From assembly GCA_009746045.1 (NCBI GenBank), contig RPFO01002171.1, forward strand, positions 69,501-133,500: 64,000 nt of DNA, given 5' to 3'. The position numbers were made by a program, and so were the translations under genes. Of the stretch, positions 61,233-64,000 are shown in pieces. This DNA is from Mesostigma viride. Its lineage: Eukaryota > Streptophyta > Mesostigmatophyceae > Mesostigmatales > Mesostigmataceae. The stretch's first letter is position 1. Each line of letters starts with the position of its first letter. Under the pieces are notes generated by a model. The model saw nothing but the letters and a program-made list of their open reading frames with translations, ran no database searches and was not told the DNA's origin.

Positions 61233-62072
61233 TCAACTTTGATATGGTATAGGCTGAGAAAATTTGTCGTCTGGGTCCTTGAGCGCGACGTACTTCAAGA
61301 CCCGCGATATCTTGCGGGCCTCTGAGCCGATCACTTTCTGCGGCGAGATGCGGAAGGCTAGCTGAGCAACCCAGTCGGTGTACACGTCTATCGGCTGGTC
61401 ATCCTCGTCCAACAACCGCAACGAGATGGAAGTTGGCGACTCTCTCAAATGCTGCCACAGAGGCTGGTACGACATCCACACTATGGGCTCCAGGTACTGC
61501 GACATCACTGGCAGGACGGCAAGGAGCCCGCCATACTGGGCGCCCTGGGGGGAAGATACCACATTCCCGCGGACTAGGTCGGTGTACACGAACACGGAGC
61601 TCAACCGACCGTTTGTGGCAGGTCTGTTCGAAGTGAGAGACGTCGTGGATTGGTATGCTAGTGGGAGAAGGCCGAGTACCCTTCCTGCGTATTCAGAGAC
61701 CTGGATGGAAAACGCATTGGGAGATGAAAAAGTGTACTTGCTCTTCGCGCGATCGTATGTCACCGTCATCCCAGGGTCGTGCACTCGTAGTGCGTTCTCA
61801 ATGTTGGCCCTGTTCTCCAAACACGTGTATGAGCCGTGGGGGAGAAATATCTCATGGGTGTCTGATGTTACTTGTGTGGTGAAAAGGAACTTGTTATTTC
61901 TCGAAGTGATGTGCGCTTGCTCGTATGGGACTGAGAGTAACTCGAGACCCACGTCGTGGAAGTCGTCCAAAAGGCCCATGGGGATGTCCCACGTGGGAGC
62001 AGCCAAGTCACCCCTCGCCCTGTCAGCAGTTCTAAGGGTCAAAAGGATCGTCTCTTGAACATGGTCTTTCAT
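61233..62072 (-). CDS. PLV penton / minor capsid protein, 279 aa
   Basis: ATG at 62072, stop at 61,233, one base before the next start. It shows the single jelly-roll penton pattern: FLPHGSYTCLENRANIENAL, FSIQVSEYAGRVLGL, VFVYTDLVRGNVV, then LEPIVWMSYQPLWQHL and TSISLRLLDEDDQPIDV. The closing strands (bulky YxPL, then I-x-I-x-L-x-D-x-x-x-x-P-I) are typical of polinton/PLV minor capsid proteins that form the vertices. It is adjacent to the MCP as expected. Confidence 0.8.
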   Translation of the reverse strand: MKDHVQETILLTLRTADRARGDLAAPTWDIPMGLLDDFHDVGLELLSVPYEQAHITSRNNKFLFTTQVTSDTHEIFLPHGSYTCLENRANIENALRVHDPGMTVTYDRAKSKYTFSSPNAFSIQVSEYAGRVLGLLPLAYQSTTSLTSNRPATNGRLSSVFVYTDLVRGNVVSSPQGAQYGGLLAVLPVMSQYLEPIVWMSYQPLWQHLRESPTSISLRLLDEDDQPIDVYTDWVAQLAFRISPQKVIGSEARKISRVLKYVALKDPDDKFSQPIPYQS

Positions 62073-62076
62073 ATGC

Positions 62077-62307
62077 TTAGCTCTCTACCATCAACTCCGA
62101 TTTGATTTCGGGTCTATTCAGAACTACCACTTCGCCCTCTTTTGCGTCCTTGAAAGCGCGTTTGAGAGCGCGCTTTCCTTTCCCAGTCATAGGTTTCTTT
62201 CTACAATACAAAAACGCGGCCTCGATGAACTCTCGTGGCATGCTAGGGTACAGTACCATCCACTGAGAAATCTCGATCAGGTCAGACTCTGTGAAAATTG
62301 GATCCAT
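62077..62307 (-). CDS. PLV small protein, 76 aa
   Basis: ATG at 62307, stop at 62,077, 4 nt before the penton start, so the two are probably co-transcribed. It begins MDPIFTESDLIEISQWM and has a basic middle (GKGKRALKRAFKDAKEGE). No family recognised. A TAAAAAATATCT motif lies 21-32 nt upstream of the ATG. Confidence 0.65.
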   Translation of the reverse strand: MDPIFTESDLIEISQWMVLYPSMPREFIEAAFLYCRKKPMTGKGKRALKRAFKDAKEGEVVVLNRPEIKSELMVES

Positions 62308-62327
62308 TGCGTAATATTATCACACAC

Positions 62328-62339
62328 AGATATTTTTTA
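62328..62339 (-). promoter_or_regulatory. TAAAAAATATCT motif upstream of the 76-aa gene
   Basis: Variant of the cluster motif, 21-32 nt upstream of the ATG at 62307; it overlaps the stop codon of the preceding zinc-finger gene. Confidence 0.4.
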
Positions 62340-62630
62340 GGCACGGATACCCGTAGCCATTCCCAAGGCAGCTAACCTGGCTGCTCTCATCCTCTCTCTT
62401 CCACCCGAGCCAACTACCACTGGCTCACCGCCCACCGTCCTGCCTTGGGGCCTTTTATGAATTCTGTTGATATGAGTCGTCCTTCCGCCTTGGCTTTTAA
62501 AGTCCCTCGTGCATCCAGGCTCGGTGCACGGAAACCGGGCAGGTCCGGTTCCGGTATCTGATGTCAAAGGTGGCGCTGGCTCTCTAGGCACCGCGGTCTC
62601 ACCGAAGACAAACATGGGATCCGTTCCCAT
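62337..62630 (-). CDS. PLV C2H2 zinc-finger protein, 97 aa
   Basis: The first in-frame ATG is at 62630; a TTG at 62678 would add 16 residues. A single finger reads CTEPGCTRDFKSQGG then H and H spaced C-x4-C-x12-H-x4-H, a standard C2H2 module, near residues 40-65. The C-terminal half is basic with GRERMRAARLAALG. A DNA-binding regulatory or packaging role is plausible, but single fingers also mediate protein contacts. Confidence 0.7.
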   Translation of the reverse strand: MGTDPMFVFGETAVPREPAPPLTSDTGTGPARFPCTEPGCTRDFKSQGGRTTHINRIHKRPQGRTVGGEPVVVGSGGRERMRAARLAALGMATGIRA

Positions 62631-62682
62631 TTCCGCCGTCTCCTTCCTCCCACTCGCACCACCTCGGTATATCTTCAATCTT

Positions 62683-63078
62683 CTACCGACCCTGAACCTG
62701 TTGCTCTGCGGGAGCTGCTGGTGGCGCCACTACAACCGGCTCATCGGGTGTTGTAGCAGCTGCCGTCGTCGCGCCGCCAGCCGCGGTTGCTGGTGTGGCG
62801 ACGCTTACGCCACCTCCTAATGAGTTGTCGATTGGCATCATCGGGACGCGAACCGGTTGCGCGACGTTGGACAGGGCCGCCAACAGAATCGCGTCTCTGA
62901 ACCCGCGAGCTTCCGCTACTTTCCCCTTGGCAGCGGGAGCTCTGTGTGGTCGCGAGTTGATTACGATCGTGTTCTTGACGGAATTGGAGGACCTAGAGGA
63001 GACTCTTGTGGACGTCGTAGTGGTAGGCGCGCGTTTTCGTCCTGAGCGGCGGCCGCGTTTCGTTTTCCTTGGTGGCAT
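62683..63078 (-). CDS. PLV basic N-terminal protein, 131 aa
   Basis: ATG at 63078, stop at 62,683. The first 30 residues are strongly basic (PPRKTKRGRRSGRKRA), then a Ser/Thr linker, a hydrophobic helix ARGFRDAILLAALSNVAQPV and an Ala/Thr/Pro-rich tail. This looks like a nucleic-acid-binding core protein or a scaffold; no family recognised. An exact TAAAAATCTC lies 15-24 nt upstream of the ATG. Confidence 0.7.
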   Translation of the reverse strand: MPPRKTKRGRRSGRKRAPTTTTSTRVSSRSSNSVKNTIVINSRPHRAPAAKGKVAEARGFRDAILLAALSNVAQPVRVPMMPIDNSLGGGVSVATPATAAGGATTAAATTPDEPVVVAPPAAPAEQQVQGR

Positions 63079-63092
63079 GTTTACTTATGCGA

Positions 63093-63102
63093 GAGATTTT
63101 TA
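63093..63102 (-). promoter_or_regulatory. TAAAAATCTC motif upstream of the basic-protein gene
   Basis: Exact copy of the motif at 59,694-59,703, located 15-24 nt before the ATG at 63078. Confidence 0.5.
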
Positions 63103-63218
63103 TGCGCTCGTCCACGTGATCGTCTTCGACACAGCCGTTGCGGCGGTCCCAGCTCGGGATTTGCAGAAGTTGTTGGATAGGGTGATAGGGGCAGAGTAGC
63201 CTGTTGGTGGGATCCGGT

Positions 63219-63998
63219 TTAAATGTAGCAGGATTTGGAACTTGCCATCATCTTCTGTGTACCCGGGACGACGGACCAATAAGGCGCGAATATCAGGAAT
63301 GGGAGCCCGGTTCCCACTGCTTTTGCCTTCATTCGATAAGGGTTAGAGAGGTCGAGGATGGTTGGTAAGGCACCCGTGAAATTGACGCGAAGGTACACGT
63401 GCTCCAAGGACGTTGGCAAAGTGAGCTCGCTTTGGTTGGCTGGGTCGTGGAATGACAGCGTGGCCGTGGGGGTACCGTGCCATAGCTGAGGGATGAAGTA
63501 GTCGTACACAGGAGGCCGCAGACCGGGGATGGTGTGGGATATCCTCCGCGTCTCGTTGATGTCAGTGAACTGGGCGACGTCTAACCCATGAGTTGTGCCT
63601 ATTAGCACCAATGCGTTGTCATAATACCCACACACGCTCGTATCGAGGACAAGAGCACCGGGTCCAGAAAGGGTGGGACTGAGCACAGTGGCAAATGTGA
63701 CCGTTGCAAGGTGAGTGAGCCCACCAACGACTGGTACAAACGTGTTTGCGAGGGTGGACGTGATGGTTACCGTGTTTGTCCCTGGGGTGAAGACATTTGT
63801 ACCCCCTGCCCACTCCGCTCCAAAGACACATGTAACCTGCCCGGCAACATTGCTCACTTTTGTCGGGTCGAACCCCATGACAACGCTGAACTTCTTAATG
63901 GCTTGACGGGCTGGAAGTACTCCATAGAGTTGGACAGGGTACGTCACGAGTTGCGCCTCATAAGACGTTGTTGGGCACTTGACCACTGTGTGAATCAT
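63219..63998 (-). CDS. PLV beta-rich structural-like protein, 259 aa
   Basis: ATG at 63998, two bases from the window edge, stop at 63,219. No family recognised. The sequence is beta-rich with repeated short strands (NTVTITSTLANTFVPVVGG, LATVTFATVLSP) and a conserved-looking core LRPPVYDYFIPQLWHG and LEHVYLRVNFTG. It has no signal peptide or membrane helix. By composition and position upstream of the capsid genes it is probably a virion protein. An upstream in-frame start outside the window cannot be excluded. Confidence 0.65.
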   Translation of the reverse strand: MIHTVVKCPTTSYEAQLVTYPVQLYGVLPARQAIKKFSVVMGFDPTKVSNVAGQVTCVFGAEWAGGTNVFTPGTNTVTITSTLANTFVPVVGGLTHLATVTFATVLSPTLSGPGALVLDTSVCGYYDNALVLIGTTHGLDVAQFTDINETRRISHTIPGLRPPVYDYFIPQLWHGTPTATLSFHDPANQSELTLPTSLEHVYLRVNFTGALPTILDLSNPYRMKAKAVGTGLPFLIFAPYWSVVPGTQKMMASSKSCYI

Positions 63999-64000
63999 GC

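Noticed and set aside
62795-63199. 134-codon plus-strand frame
   Set aside because: Antisense of the basic viral protein, which has a proper ATG and upstream motif.

Overview
The window is eukaryotic nuclear DNA, most likely from a green alga. Coding exons are very GC-rich, introns are GT-AG with CAG acceptors, a TTTAGGG-type telomere-like block lies near 55.9 kb, a TGTAA signal (the usual chlorophyte polyadenylation element) follows the one complete gene, and the right end holds a polinton-like virus (PLV), as known from prasinophytes such as Cymbomonas. The species assignment is inference. No rRNA, tRNA or CRISPR array was found.

0-23 kb, + strand: fifteen phase-compatible exons of a giant extracellular or cell-surface protein (about 2,165 codons here; the start lies left of the window). 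Domain order is EGF-like, kelch propeller, cysteine-rich ephrin-receptor/TNFR-like repeats, EGF-like, a Calx-beta-like segment, an integrin-beta-type von Willebrand A domain with MIDAS and ADMIDAS residues, EGF-like, a carbohydrate-binding jelly roll, PA14-like, and more cysteine-rich repeats. Its introns hold minisatellites, including a 5.0-kb array of 46-bp units, and a structured repeat element.

23-28 kb: repeat-rich DNA with a terminal-inverted-repeat element, copies of two dispersed repeat families, a LINE reverse-transcriptase tail, and a possible small tail-anchored protein exon.

28.2-49.1 kb, + strand: a complete nine-exon gene (1,272 aa) with coiled-coil exons followed by four GAF domains, two of them with the NKFDE signature of cyclic-nucleotide-binding GAFs. 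No catalytic output domain is present. Five separate minisatellites sit in its introns; the largest is 8.6 kb of 32-bp units ending at a splice acceptor.

49.1-57.7 kb: a second copy of the structured repeat (one long plus two short head-to-tail units), a decayed LINE ORF1-like sequence, a dispersed-repeat copy, the telomere-like block, five copies of a 110-bp repeat carrying a perfect 13-bp inverted repeat, and a frameshifted minus-strand pseudogene.

57.7-64 kb, - strand: the morphogenesis module of an integrated PLV: unknown beta-rich protein, basic protein, C2H2 zinc finger, small protein, penton/minor capsid protein, small amphipathic protein, major capsid protein, small protein, Ig-like plus LamG-like fibre candidate, and a terminal unknown. 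Several of these genes share a TAAAAATCTC-like motif 15-35 nt upstream of the ATG. Replication and integration genes, if present, lie right of the window.
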